Positions 16,456-25,530 of a DNA stretch of 64,000 nucleotides are shown piece by piece. Under the pieces are notes generated by a model. The model did no database searches and was not told where the DNA came from. It was given only the letters and a program-made list of their open reading frames with translations. The position numbers and the translations under genes were made by a program. This DNA is from Candidatus Acidulodesulfobacterium ferriphilum. Its GTDB lineage: Bacteria; SZUA-79; Acidulodesulfobacterales; Acidulodesulfobacteraceae. Within the stretch, counting starts at the first letter, position 1. Every line of letters begins with the position of its first letter. Location of the stretch: NCBI GenBank assembly GCA_004195035.1, contig SGBD01000001.1, forward strand, positions 806,001-870,000, read 5' to 3'.

Positions 16456-17589
16456 TTAGAAACCGGCATTCATTTTATAATCGTTATAAATAGATTCAAC
16501 CTCTTTATCGGTTAAGCATCTTTTTAATTTAACCGATTCTGCCTTTACGATATCGAGAATATTTTTAGCATCCTCATTATTTATTTGAAGCCCCATTTTA
16601 TTTAACTTGTGCTTGATTGCCGCAGAACCGCTATGTTTTCCTGCTAAGAGTTTTCTTTCGGCCCCGACATATTCAGGCGGATAGGCCTCGTAATTTATAG
16701 GGTTTTTTAATATTCCGTCGGTGTGTATGCCCGCCTCGTGATAAAATATGTTTTTGCCGAAAATCGGCTTTGATACGGGCATCGGTCTTTTTGTTATCTT
16801 TGCTATAAGCTTTGCCAAAATTTTTGCTTTTATTAAATCGAATTTAATTTTTTTATTTTCTATAAAATTAAAATATGCGATAACCTCTTCCAGTGCGCAA
16901 TTTCCGGCTCTTTCGCCGATGCCGGAGATACTGCCGGATAAAGAACCTGCGCCGGCTTTTAAAGCCGAAACCGAATTTGCCGAAGCCATGCCGAAGTCGT
17001 TATGCGTGTGAATTTCTATTATTATGTCTTTGAATAGGGATGTTAATTTTTTTATATTTTCGAAGGTTTTTAACGGATTAAGCATCCCCACGGTGTCTGA
17101 ATACCTGTATTTATATGCCCCCTCCTCTTTAGCAATTTTGATGATCTCGATAATCGTGTTTTCCTCGGCTCTCGAGGAGTCTTCACCGCCCACGGAATAT
17201 TGCACCCCTTCTTTATTCAATATTTTTAGAATGTCTATCAGGCTAGTTTTAATATATTGAAAATCTTTTTTTAACTTATATTCCATATGAATTTGGGAAA
17301 CCGGAATCGATATGTGAATAACTTTAAGACCGATGTCAAGCGATGAATAAATATCTTCCATCTTTGCTCTATTCCAGCCGACTATTTTTGCCTTAAGTCC
17401 TAATTCGTTTATCTCTTTAATTGCCTTTTTTTCATGGCCCCCCATTACCGGAATGCCCGCTTCTATCTCGTCCGCGCCTGTTTCATCCAGCATTTTGGCA
17501 ATTAATATCTTTTCGGAAGCCGAAAACACGATTCCCGCGGTTTGCTCGCCGTCTCTTAATGTCGTATCGTTGATAATGATTTTTTCCAT
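16456..17589 (-). CDS. nifV: Homocitrate synthase
   Basis: Condenses acetyl-CoA and 2-oxoglutarate to homocitrate, the organic ligand of FeMo-cofactor. 377 residues of the DRE-TIM metallolyase family: N-D-T-T-L-R-D-G-E-Q-T near residue 6, the metal-site H-T-H-N-D-F-G-M-A near residue 196 and G-I-G-E-R-A-G-N-C near residue 225. The length and the nif context favour NifV over 2-isopropylmalate synthase. It is divergent from nifH. No ribosome site precedes the ATG; a sigma-54-like element (17601-17616) lies so close that the mRNA would be nearly leaderless. Confidence 0.93.
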   Translation of the reverse strand: MEKIIINDTTLRDGEQTAGIVFSASEKILIAKMLDETGADEIEAGIPVMGGHEKKAIKEINELGLKAKIVGWNRAKMEDIYSSLDIGLKVIHISIPVSQIHMEYKLKKDFQYIKTSLIDILKILNKEGVQYSVGGEDSSRAEENTIIEIIKIAKEEGAYKYRYSDTVGMLNPLKTFENIKKLTSLFKDIIIEIHTHNDFGMASANSVSALKAGAGSLSGSISGIGERAGNCALEEVIAYFNFIENKKIKFDLIKAKILAKLIAKITKRPMPVSKPIFGKNIFYHEAGIHTDGILKNPINYEAYPPEYVGAERKLLAGKHSGSAAIKHKLNKMGLQINNEDAKNILDIVKAESVKLKRCLTDKEVESIYNDYKMNAGF

Positions 17590-17600
17590 ATTGAATTAAA

Positions 17601-17616
17601 AGCATATTTTATGCCA
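17601..17616 (-). promoter_or_regulatory. Possible sigma-54 promoter of nifV (weak)
   Basis: On the minus strand TGGCAT-N5-ATGCT has the required GG-N10-GC spacing, but the -12 part deviates from TTGC. It would start transcription at about 17590, one base before the nifV ATG, giving a leaderless message. Low confidence. Confidence 0.3.
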
Positions 17617-17821
17617 GAAAACCTGTTAAAACTTACTAAAGTTATAAAGCGCGCTTTTACTTATATTCCATATTAAGATTGTTATAGATAATATTAAAAG
17701 TTTACATAGTTGCCATATATTTAATCAAATATGACTAAAAAATAAGCAAATTAAATACAATAAGGAATTAAAGAGGGCGGATAAACCATTGCGATTATAA
17801 ATAATCCTTAAACAAAAGTTA

Positions 17822-17837
17822 TGGCATGAAAATTGCT
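17822..17837 (+). promoter_or_regulatory. Sigma-54 (RpoN) -24/-12 promoter of nifH
   Basis: TGGCATG-N4-TTGCT matches the consensus TGGCACG-N4-TTGCW except for one base, with GG (17823-17824) and GC (17835-17836) exactly 10 bases apart. The predicted start is near 17848. Confidence 0.8.
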
Positions 17838-17909
17838 CCTATTTAAATTAAATTAATCAAAGGAGTCCATGAATTAACTTATTTTAAAATTTTAAAATTA
17901 AATAAATAA

Positions 17910-17944
17910 AAGCGCAATTGGGCGCTTGTGGCGATGACGCCATA
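17910..17944 (+). promoter_or_regulatory. Candidate ANTAR-type antiterminator hairpins in the nifH leader
   Basis: Hairpin 1: AAGCGC (17910-17915) and GCGCTT (17922-17927) enclose the six-base loop AATTGG. Hairpin 2: TGTGGCG (17927-17933) and CGCCATA (17938-17944) enclose ATGA; if its top pair opens, the loop is also six bases. The right arm of hairpin 2 is also the left end of the terminator stem, so the two structures exclude each other. This is the layout of ANTAR-controlled leaders. As I recall the ANTAR loop consensus (A at position 1, G at position 4), each loop matches only partly. Confidence 0.6.
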
Positions 17945-17997
17945 ATTAAAGGGATTTGTATGCTTTATCCCTTTGGTTATGGCGTTTTTTGTTTTTA
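17938..17997 (+). terminator. Intrinsic terminator in the nifH leader (attenuator)
   Basis: An 18-bp stem, 17938-17955 with 17967-17984, has only two G-U pairs (TT 17946-17947 with GG 17975-17976). It encloses an 11-base loop and is followed by TTTTTTGTTTTT. It lies about 100 bases after the predicted start and about 50 bases before nifH, where no other gene ends, so it must act as an attenuator of nifH. Confidence 0.88.
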
Positions 17998-18018
17998 ATT
18001 TTATTACTAATTCAATAA

Positions 18019-18909
<891 letters not shown>

Positions 18910-18939
18910 TTTTAAAGAAGAGAAACAGGGTAATTATAT

Positions 18940-19875
18940 ATGAATATAACCGATTTTAAATTAAATAAGAATAAGAACCGCTCACAGCTTTCTTTTGCAG
19001 CCGGCATTGAAAAACACCCCTGCTTTAGCAAAGAAGCGTCTAAACACTTTGGCAGGGTTCATTTGCCGGTTGCAAAATCATGCAACATCTCCTGCAACTA
19101 TTGCCACAGGGATTATGACTGCCCGAATGAATCAAGGCCTGGAGTAACATCGGGTTTGCTTGCGCCGGAGGATGCGGTTAAAAGAATATACGAGGTTAAA
19201 AGCCTTTTTAACGATATAAGCGTCGCCGCCGTCGCAGGTCCGGGCGACAGCTTAGCCGAGCCGGCAGGTACGATGAAAACATTTAAGCTTATTGCAGGAG
19301 AGTTTCCGGAAATTATCCTGTGCATGAGCACAAACGGTTTAAATTTGGCCGACAACTTAGAGGAACTTAAAGATAACGGCGTTAATTTTATAACCGTAAC
19401 GCTTAACGCAATAGATGTGTCTATCGCCGCAAAGATTTACAGGTATGTTAATTATAACGGCGTATCCTATACGGAAAAGGATGCCGCAGGACTCTTATTG
19501 GAACGGCAGATAAAAGGCATAGACAGGGCGGTAAAAATGGGATTTACGATAAAAATAAATTCGGTTCTCATACCCGGCATTAACGACTTTCATATGAAAG
19601 CGCTATCGGAAGCGGTTAAAAAATTAGGCGTGTATCTGTTTAATGTTATGCCTATGATACCTGCCGAAAAATCTTATTTTTATAAAATTGGCGTAAAAGG
19701 CGCAAGCAGGAAAGATGTCGCCTGCATCACGGACGGGCTTGAAGGTATAAATATAATGAGCCATTGCAGACAATGCCGGTCCGACGCCGCAGGGCTTTTA
19801 AACGAAGATTTAAGCAAAAAACTAAAGGGACAGGAGGGGGGATTAGGATGCAAACTCAAGAAGATGCCGTGTTAG
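18940..19875 (+). CDS. nifB: Radical SAM FeMo-cofactor biosynthesis protein NifB (short form)
   Basis: Makes NifB-co, the 8Fe-9S-C precursor of FeMo-cofactor. 311 residues. The radical SAM motif C-N-I-S-C-N-Y-C (Cys48, 52, 55) is followed by H-R-D-Y-D-C and N-E-S-R-P-G-V-T-S, which are diagnostic of NifB; H-P-C-F-S near residue 26 is also conserved. It has no C-terminal NifX-like domain, so it is the stand-alone form common in archaea and some anaerobes. It lies 30 bases after nifH, and its stop is inside the following methyltransferase gene. Confidence 0.95.
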   Translation: MNITDFKLNKNKNRSQLSFAAGIEKHPCFSKEASKHFGRVHLPVAKSCNISCNYCHRDYDCPNESRPGVTSGLLAPEDAVKRIYEVKSLFNDISVAAVAGPGDSLAEPAGTMKTFKLIAGEFPEIILCMSTNGLNLADNLEELKDNGVNFITVTLNAIDVSIAAKIYRYVNYNGVSYTEKDAAGLLLERQIKGIDRAVKMGFTIKINSVLIPGINDFHMKALSEAVKKLGVYLFNVMPMIPAEKSYFYKIGVKGASRKDVACITDGLEGINIMSHCRQCRSDAAGLLNEDLSKKLKGQEGGLGCKLKKMPC

Positions 19876-20729
19876 GATGCAAGCTCTCAAAAAGCCTTAG
19901 TTTTTCTCAGGATGAAGAGCTTTATATTGCGACAAGCGATACCAAAATAAAAATGGAAGAGGACTATGCGCCGTTCGTCGATAAAATTTTAAACAATATT
20001 CCATATATTCCATACAGCGTTCTAGATCTCGGCTGCGGTCCGGGCTATATAGCAAGGAGAATCAGCGAGGTCTTGCCGAATGCCTTTGTTTTTGGGTTGG
20101 ATAAATCTATCACAATGATAAATCATGCAAATAAGGTTTTTAAAAAAATGTTGCTTGCATCTCCGTTTGCTGAAAAGGCATGCTTTTCAAAACGCGCAAG
20201 CGGAGATATGCTGCGCGGAGAAACGTTACCCTCCCCTATGAGCGTAAAAATGTTGAAAATGGATTACGCCATTCATTCTGCGTATGAAATTAACGACACG
20301 GCGCTTAAAATGCTTGGGAATGAAGCGGGTTATTCAGATTGCTATAATTATAATCGCGGGCTTAAATATATGATTGCGGACAGCGCGAATCTCCCTTTCG
20401 GAAAGAATAGCTTTAATTTAATTATACTTAAAGGGACATTTAAATGCTTGGACGATAAGCTGAATTCCCTGAAGGAAATGTTCAGGGTTCTGGCGGATAA
20501 CGGCGATATTTTAATATACGAATTTAGAAAAGAAATTCCGGATGACGAATTTAGTATGCTTACGGAGCATATGAATCCTCAAAAGGTAAAGTCTTTAAAA
20601 CGCAAGTTAAATTGCTCCTTAGACATAGAAGATTATGAGAAATATTTATCAAAAGCAGGCTTAACAGGGTTTGCCGATATAAAAACAGAAGGACTAGATT
20701 TAAGAATAAGAATATCTAAGAATTGTTGA
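19848..20729 (+). CDS. Class I SAM-dependent methyltransferase within the nif operon
   Basis: 293 residues from the ATG at 19848, chosen because CAGGAGGGGGG lies just upstream. A longer open frame starting at 19764 would lie inside nifB. Motif I is V-L-D-L-G-C-G-P-G-Y near residue 58, followed by F-G-L-D-K-S. The C-terminal part (S-F-N-L-I-I-L-K-G, E-M-F-R-V-L-A-D-N-G) fits the UbiE/Methyltransf_11 type. A Cys/Lys-rich insert separates motif I from the later motifs. It overlaps nifB by 28 bases and precedes the ferredoxin by 19. I know no standard nif role for it; the substrate is unknown. Confidence 0.8.
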   Translation: MQTQEDAVLGCKLSKSLSFSQDEELYIATSDTKIKMEEDYAPFVDKILNNIPYIPYSVLDLGCGPGYIARRISEVLPNAFVFGLDKSITMINHANKVFKKMLLASPFAEKACFSKRASGDMLRGETLPSPMSVKMLKMDYAIHSAYEINDTALKMLGNEAGYSDCYNYNRGLKYMIADSANLPFGKNSFNLIILKGTFKCLDDKLNSLKEMFRVLADNGDILIYEFRKEIPDDEFSMLTEHMNPQKVKSLKRKLNCSLDIEDYEKYLSKAGLTGFADIKTEGLDLRIRISKNC

Positions 20730-20748
20730 CAAAGGAGGAAAAATAGCA

Positions 20749-21045
20749 ATGAGTATCATGGATGGATTTACCGGCAATATCGATAATTATGTCAATGCGC
20801 CGCGCCGGTCGGGCGGAAAATGGGTTCCACATTTTCTGGTAGAATTCGATAAGGAAAACTGCATATCATGCGGCAGATGTATCAAGGTTTGTCCGGGCGG
20901 GGTTTACACGTTTGAGGACGACGGGGATAAGATGATTGTTAGAATAGAAAGCATGGATGATTGTATCGGCGATATGTCATGCGAAAAGGTCTGCCCTAAA
21001 AACAAGACGATGCATCTGCATAAATTTTCGCCGCTTACAAAATGA
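20749..21045 (+). CDS. nif-associated two-cluster ferredoxin (FdxB/ferredoxin III-like)
   Basis: 98 residues with C-I-S-C-G-R-C-I-K-V-C-P near residue 38 and C-I-G-D-M-S-C-E-K-V-C-P near residue 73. The longer spacing in the second motif (C-x4-C-x3-C) is that of nif-specific ferredoxin III. It likely serves nitrogenase or NifB electron supply. GGAGG lies 11 bases before the ATG. The gene sits between the methyltransferase and nifD in the nif operon. Confidence 0.88.
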   Translation: MSIMDGFTGNIDNYVNAPRRSGGKWVPHFLVEFDKENCISCGRCIKVCPGGVYTFEDDGDKMIVRIESMDDCIGDMSCEKVCPKNKTMHLHKFSPLTK

Positions 21046-21093
21046 CAAATAAATAATTAAAATAAAGATCGACATATATTTTTCTGCGGGCAT

Positions 21094-21152
21094 TAAAAAG
21101 CAGTGCTTTTTAGCGGAAGAATATGTTTACCCTAAAAGTTGCGAAGCAACTT
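21094..21152 (+). promoter_or_regulatory. Two hairpins between the ferredoxin gene and nifD
   Basis: TAAAAAGC/GCTTTTTA (21094-21112, 3-base loop) and AAGTTGC/GCAACTT (21136-21152, loop GAA) stand in the 137-base gap. Neither is followed by a T-run, so they look like mRNA processing or stability elements rather than terminators. Confidence 0.45.
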
Positions 21153-21182
21153 AATTACATTATATAAATATGCGGAGGTAAA

Positions 21183-22619
21183 ATGGCTGTTAACTTTAAA
21201 GAAACCGAAGGAATAGTTGAAGATATTCTCAATGTTTATTCCGAAAAGGCAAAGAAAAACAGAAAAGAACATATCGGCATTAATAGCAAAGAGGCATGCG
21301 GGAGCTGTGTTGCAAAATCTAATGTCAAATCCCTTCCCGGCGTTATGACGCCGAGAGGCTGCGCCTACGCAGGTTCCAAGGGCGTTGTCTGGGGGCCGGT
21401 TAAAGACGTAATTAATATAAGCCACGGTCCGATAGGATGCGGCCATTACAGCTGGGGTACAAGAAGAAATTTGGCTAACGGCGAGCCCGGAGTCGAAAAT
21501 TTTGTGTCTTTTCAATTTACTACGGATTTTAAGGAAAGGGATATAGTTTTTGGCGGCGATAAAAAATTGGAGCAGGCGATTAAAGAGTTGCATGAACTTT
21601 TTCCTACCGCAAAAGGCATAATTATAGATTCGGAATGCCCGATAGGTTTAATAGGCGACGATATCGAGGCTGTGGCGAAAAAAATGGAAGGTGAAATAAA
21701 GATTCCGGTAATTCCCGTAAGGTGCGAGGGTTTCAGGGGAGTAAGCCAGTCTTTGGGGCATCACATAGCAAACGATACTATAAGGGATTTTGTCGTAGGA
21801 ACAGGAGAAATAGACGAAAGCAAAAAGACCCCTTATGATGTAGCGATACTCGGCGATTATAATATAGGCGGGGATGTCTGGTCGTCGATGAAAATATTTA
21901 AAGAAATGGGTTTGAATGTAGTAGCCCACTGGTCTGGAGACGGTTCTATAGAGGAAATGAAGATAACTCACGGGGTAAATTATAATCTTCTGCATTGTTA
22001 CAGGTCGATGAATTATATAGCGAGGCATTTCGAGGAAAAGTTCGGTATCCCGTGGATTGAATATAATTTCTTCGGTCCCACTAAAATAAAAGAAAGCATC
22101 AGGAGCATAGCAAAATTATTCGATGAAAATATTCAGGAAAAATCCGAAGAGGTTATCAAGGCATACGAACCTAAAATGCAGGAGGTTATAGATAAATACA
22201 GGCCGAGATTGGAAGGCAAAAAAGTAATGATATTAGTCGGCGGCTTGAGGCCCCGTCATATAGTCGGAGCTTATGAAGATTTAGGAATGAAGGTTGTATC
22301 CGCGGCATATGAATTTGCTCATACCGATGATTATGAAAGAACGACAAAAGAGCTGGAAGACGGGGCTATTGTTGCCGACGATATGAATGAATACGAATTT
22401 GTCGAGCTTGCAAACAGGCTTAAGCCGGATTTAGTCGCCTCCGGGATAAAAGAAAAATATGTTTTTCAGAAAATGGGAATACCTTTCAGGCAGATGCACT
22501 CATGGGATTATTCCGGACCCTATCACGGTTACGACGGCTTTGAAATATTTGCAAGAGATATGGATCTGGCGATAAACAGCCCGTCGTGGAAATTGGTTAA
22601 GCCGCGTTGGAAAAAATAA
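21183..22619 (+). CDS. nifD: Nitrogenase molybdenum-iron protein alpha chain
   Basis: 478 residues. P-cluster ligands are Cys60 (P-R-G-C-A-Y-A-G), Cys86 ([10 protein letters not shown]) and Cys152 ([11 protein letters not shown]). FeMo-cofactor ligands are Cys272 ([10 protein letters not shown]) and His439 ([14 protein letters not shown]). Gln189 and His193 line the active site as in Mo-nitrogenase. These motifs and the absence of vnfG/anfG support the Mo type. GGAGG precedes the ATG by 5 bases. Confidence 0.97.
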   Translation: MAVNFKETEGIVEDILNVYSEKAKKNRKEHIGINSKEACGSCVAKSNVKSLPGVMTPRGCAYAGSKGVVWGPVKDVINISHGPIGCGHYSWGTRRNLANGEPGVENFVSFQFTTDFKERDIVFGGDKKLEQAIKELHELFPTAKGIIIDSECPIGLIGDDIEAVAKKMEGEIKIPVIPVRCEGFRGVSQSLGHHIANDTIRDFVVGTGEIDESKKTPYDVAILGDYNIGGDVWSSMKIFKEMGLNVVAHWSGDGSIEEMKITHGVNYNLLHCYRSMNYIARHFEEKFGIPWIEYNFFGPTKIKESIRSIAKLFDENIQEKSEEVIKAYEPKMQEVIDKYRPRLEGKKVMILVGGLRPRHIVGAYEDLGMKVVSAAYEFAHTDDYERTTKELEDGAIVADDMNEYEFVELANRLKPDLVASGIKEKYVFQKMGIPFRQMHSWDYSGPYHGYDGFEIFARDMDLAINSPSWKLVKPRWKK

Positions 22620-22692
22620 AAGAAATAAATACTTGAGAGGAGCAGGTAAAAGTATTTAGTTAAATTAATAAAATTATACGGGAGGTTTGATT

Positions 22693-24114
22693 GTGGAAAA
22701 AGAAGAGGTTAAAAAGATAAAAGATTGGATGAATACCGAAGAGTATAAAGAAAAAAACTTTAATAGAAAGGCTATAGTAATAAATCCGGAAAGAGCCTGT
22801 CAGCCGCTCGGCGCAGTGTTATGCGCGGCAGGTTTTGAAAATACGATGCCGTTTGTCCACGGTTCCCATGGATGCGTTGCATATTATAGAAATAACTTAT
22901 CCCGTCATTTCAGGGAGCCGATTGCAGGGGTTTGCACATCTTTAACGGAGGACGGGGCGGTTTTCGGAGGACAGGCGAACGGGTTCGAGGGGTTTAGAAA
23001 CGCCTCGGCTTTATATAAGCCGGAGATGTTTGCGATATCTACCACCTGTATGTCCGAGATTATCGGCGACGATCTTGGTTCGATAGTGGGCGGCGCCAGA
23101 GAAAAGGGGTATCTGGCTGAAGATATAGCGGCGCCGTACGCAAATACGCCGAGTTTTGTAGGCTCCCATCTCGAAGGTTACGATAGTATGCTTAATGCAA
23201 TAATAGAAACGCTCGGTAAAAAATCGGATGCAAATAAACAGGACACGATAAACATAATTCCGGGTTTTGACACGACTATCGGCAATATTAACGAGATTAA
23301 GAGGATTTTAAAAATTTTCGGAATAAACTATCTTGTTCTTGCAGACTATTCGAATACTTTAGACAGCCCTTTAAACGGGGAGTATAAACTATACCCTGAC
23401 GGCGCTACAAAGCTTGAGGATGTTAAAAATTGCGTAAACAATAAAGCTGCTATTGCCCTGCAGAAATTTTCTACAAAAAAAACGGCGGCGGCATTATCCG
23501 AAAAATTCGGACAGGATGTCAGGGTCGTCAAAAGTCCTATCGGAATAAGTTATACCGATGAATTTTTAATGACGCTTTCCGAACTTTCCGGCAAAGAAGT
23601 TCCGAAAGAGCTTGAAGACGAAAGAGGTAAGGCAATAGACTCTATGACGGATGCACAGCAGTATATTCACGGAAAAAAATTTGCGATATTCGGCGACCCG
23701 GATATGCTCATGGGATTAACGGGTTATCTCCTTGAAATGGGCGGAATTCCAAAATATGTGTTATGCTCAAACGGTACGGAGGAATTTAAAAAAGAAATCG
23801 AGGATTTGTTTGCCTCTTATTCGGAAAATCAAGGCGAGGTTTATATAGACAAGGATTTATGGCATTTGAGGTCATTACTCATGACGGGACCCGTCGATAT
23901 GCTTTTGGGACCGTCCCACGGTAAATTTGCGGCAAGGGAAGCTAATATTCCTCATATCAGGGTAGGCTATCCCATTTTTGACAGGGTAAATATTCACCGT
24001 TATCCGCTTTACGGGTATAGCGGGGTTATTAATCTGACCACATGGATAGTTAATAAATTTTTGGATATTTTGGATGATACCAGCGACGATGCCCATTTCG
24101 AGCTTATGAGGTAA
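22693..24114 (+). CDS. nifK: Nitrogenase molybdenum-iron protein beta chain
   Basis: 473 residues. P-cluster cysteines are Cys36 (E-R-A-C-Q-P-L-G), Cys61 (G-S-H-G-C-V-A-Y) and Cys119 (S-T-T-C-M-S-E-I-I-G-D-D). GTG at 22693 is chosen as start because GGAGG (22681-22685) is 7 bases upstream; an in-frame TTG at 22687 would be too close. The N-terminus is short, as in clostridial and archaeal NifK. It pairs with NifD in an alpha2-beta2 tetramer. Confidence 0.96.
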   Translation: MEKEEVKKIKDWMNTEEYKEKNFNRKAIVINPERACQPLGAVLCAAGFENTMPFVHGSHGCVAYYRNNLSRHFREPIAGVCTSLTEDGAVFGGQANGFEGFRNASALYKPEMFAISTTCMSEIIGDDLGSIVGGAREKGYLAEDIAAPYANTPSFVGSHLEGYDSMLNAIIETLGKKSDANKQDTINIIPGFDTTIGNINEIKRILKIFGINYLVLADYSNTLDSPLNGEYKLYPDGATKLEDVKNCVNNKAAIALQKFSTKKTAAALSEKFGQDVRVVKSPIGISYTDEFLMTLSELSGKEVPKELEDERGKAIDSMTDAQQYIHGKKFAIFGDPDMLMGLTGYLLEMGGIPKYVLCSNGTEEFKKEIEDLFASYSENQGEVYIDKDLWHLRSLLMTGPVDMLLGPSHGKFAAREANIPHIRVGYPIFDRVNIHRYPLYGYSGVINLTTWIVNKFLDILDDTSDDAHFELMR

Positions 24115-24164
24115 ATTTGGCAATATTAACCTAACAAGATTTAAATTAAAGGAAGTGATACAAA

Positions 24165-25526
24165 ATGCACATTACAGCCAAAGAAGAATATTTTGACGAA
24201 CCTGCCTGCGAGCATAACGGCGTTGCTAAGGATAAAAAAGCCTGTAAAACGGCAACACCGGGTTCTTCAACCGGCGGATGCGCGCTTGACGGGGCATATA
24301 TTGTTTTAAGCCCGATAAAAGATGCCCTGAACATAGTACATGCTCCGATAAATTGTCTTGGAAACAGTTACAATCAAAGAACATCCGAAACTACTCAAAG
24401 AGAAAACTATTATATGTACGGTTTTACGACGGCGATAAATGAAAACGACCTCATTTTCGGCTCGGAAGACAAATTAAGGCAGGGCGTAATTTATGTTTTT
24501 AACAGATTTAAACCGAAAGCGGTGTTTATTTATAACACATGCGTGCCGGCGCTAACGGGGGAAGATATAGAAGGGGTTTCCAAGGAACTTGCGGCTAAAC
24601 TTAAAATTCCCGTTGTTCCGGTTTTTTCACAGGGGTTTTCGGGAAATAAGAATCTTGGCAATAAAATTGCGGGAGATGCCCTTTTTACCCACATTATAGG
24701 GAGAAAGGAGCCTGAAATAGATTTATTATCGGATTATAACATAAATTTAATAGGCGAATATAATATCAGAGGAGAGCTTTTTTTAATAAAAAAGGCTCTA
24801 AAACAGGCCGGCATAAATGTTCTTTCAACCATAACGGGGGACTCTACGATAGAAGAAATAATGTATTCCCACAAAGCGGGGCTTAATGTCGTGGTGTGCT
24901 CCAAGGCCTTGATATATCTGGCAAGAAAAATGAAAGAAAAATACGGGCTTCCTTATATAGAAGGGTCGTTTTTCGGCTTAACATCCACCAATAAGGCGAT
25001 AATGGATATAGTAAACTCGATCGGGGATTATGAACTTACCTGCAGCGCGAAAAAATACATCAAAATAAGGACAAGGAATACCGAAGAAAATATTTATGAG
25101 TATAAAAGATTTTTAACTGGTAAAAAGGCTCTTTTATATACCGGCGGGGTTAAAAGCTGGTCCCTGGTATCTGCCTTAAACGACTTAGGCATGAAGGTCA
25201 TTGCCACGGGGGTAAAAAAATCCACCGAGGAAGACAAACTAAGAATAAAAGAAATCGATGGAAACGGGAATATAATAATGCTCGATAACGGCAACCCCGT
25301 CAATCTTATTAAAATAGCGCGGGAAGAGCAGGTTGACATTATACTTGCAGGCGGAAGGAATCAATATACCGCAATAAAATCCCTTATACCCTTTTTAGAT
25401 GTCAATCAAGAAAGGTTTAATCCTTATACATCCTATGAGGGCATGGAATTTTTGGCTAAACAGATTTATTTCGAGATCAAAAATCCTTTATTTAAATTGC
25501 TAAAGGAATCAAATATAAATTTATAA
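24165..25526 (+). CDS. nifE: FeMo-cofactor scaffold protein NifE
   Basis: 453 residues, homologous to NifD. With NifN it forms the scaffold on which NifB-co matures to FeMo-cofactor. Visible cysteine motifs include T-G-G-C-A-L-D-G-A near residue 38, I-N-C-L-G-N near residue 62 and Y-N-T-C-V-P-A-L-T-G-E-D near residue 124. The FeMo-co His of NifD is replaced (F-L-D-V-N-Q-E-R), as expected for NifE. A GGAAG ribosome site precedes the start. nifN begins 4 bases after its stop. Confidence 0.93.
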   Translation: MHITAKEEYFDEPACEHNGVAKDKKACKTATPGSSTGGCALDGAYIVLSPIKDALNIVHAPINCLGNSYNQRTSETTQRENYYMYGFTTAINENDLIFGSEDKLRQGVIYVFNRFKPKAVFIYNTCVPALTGEDIEGVSKELAAKLKIPVVPVFSQGFSGNKNLGNKIAGDALFTHIIGRKEPEIDLLSDYNINLIGEYNIRGELFLIKKALKQAGINVLSTITGDSTIEEIMYSHKAGLNVVVCSKALIYLARKMKEKYGLPYIEGSFFGLTSTNKAIMDIVNSIGDYELTCSAKKYIKIRTRNTEENIYEYKRFLTGKKALLYTGGVKSWSLVSALNDLGMKVIATGVKKSTEEDKLRIKEIDGNGNIIMLDNGNPVNLIKIAREEQVDIILAGGRNQYTAIKSLIPFLDVNQERFNPYTSYEGMEFLAKQIYFEIKNPLFKLLKESNINL

Positions 25527-25530
25527 TTCT

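Noticed and set aside
17601-17616. Sigma-54 promoter for nifV treated as a firm call
   Set aside because: The spacing is right but the -12 half is ATGC instead of TTGC, and the start would leave no leader before the ATG. Kept only as a weak feature.
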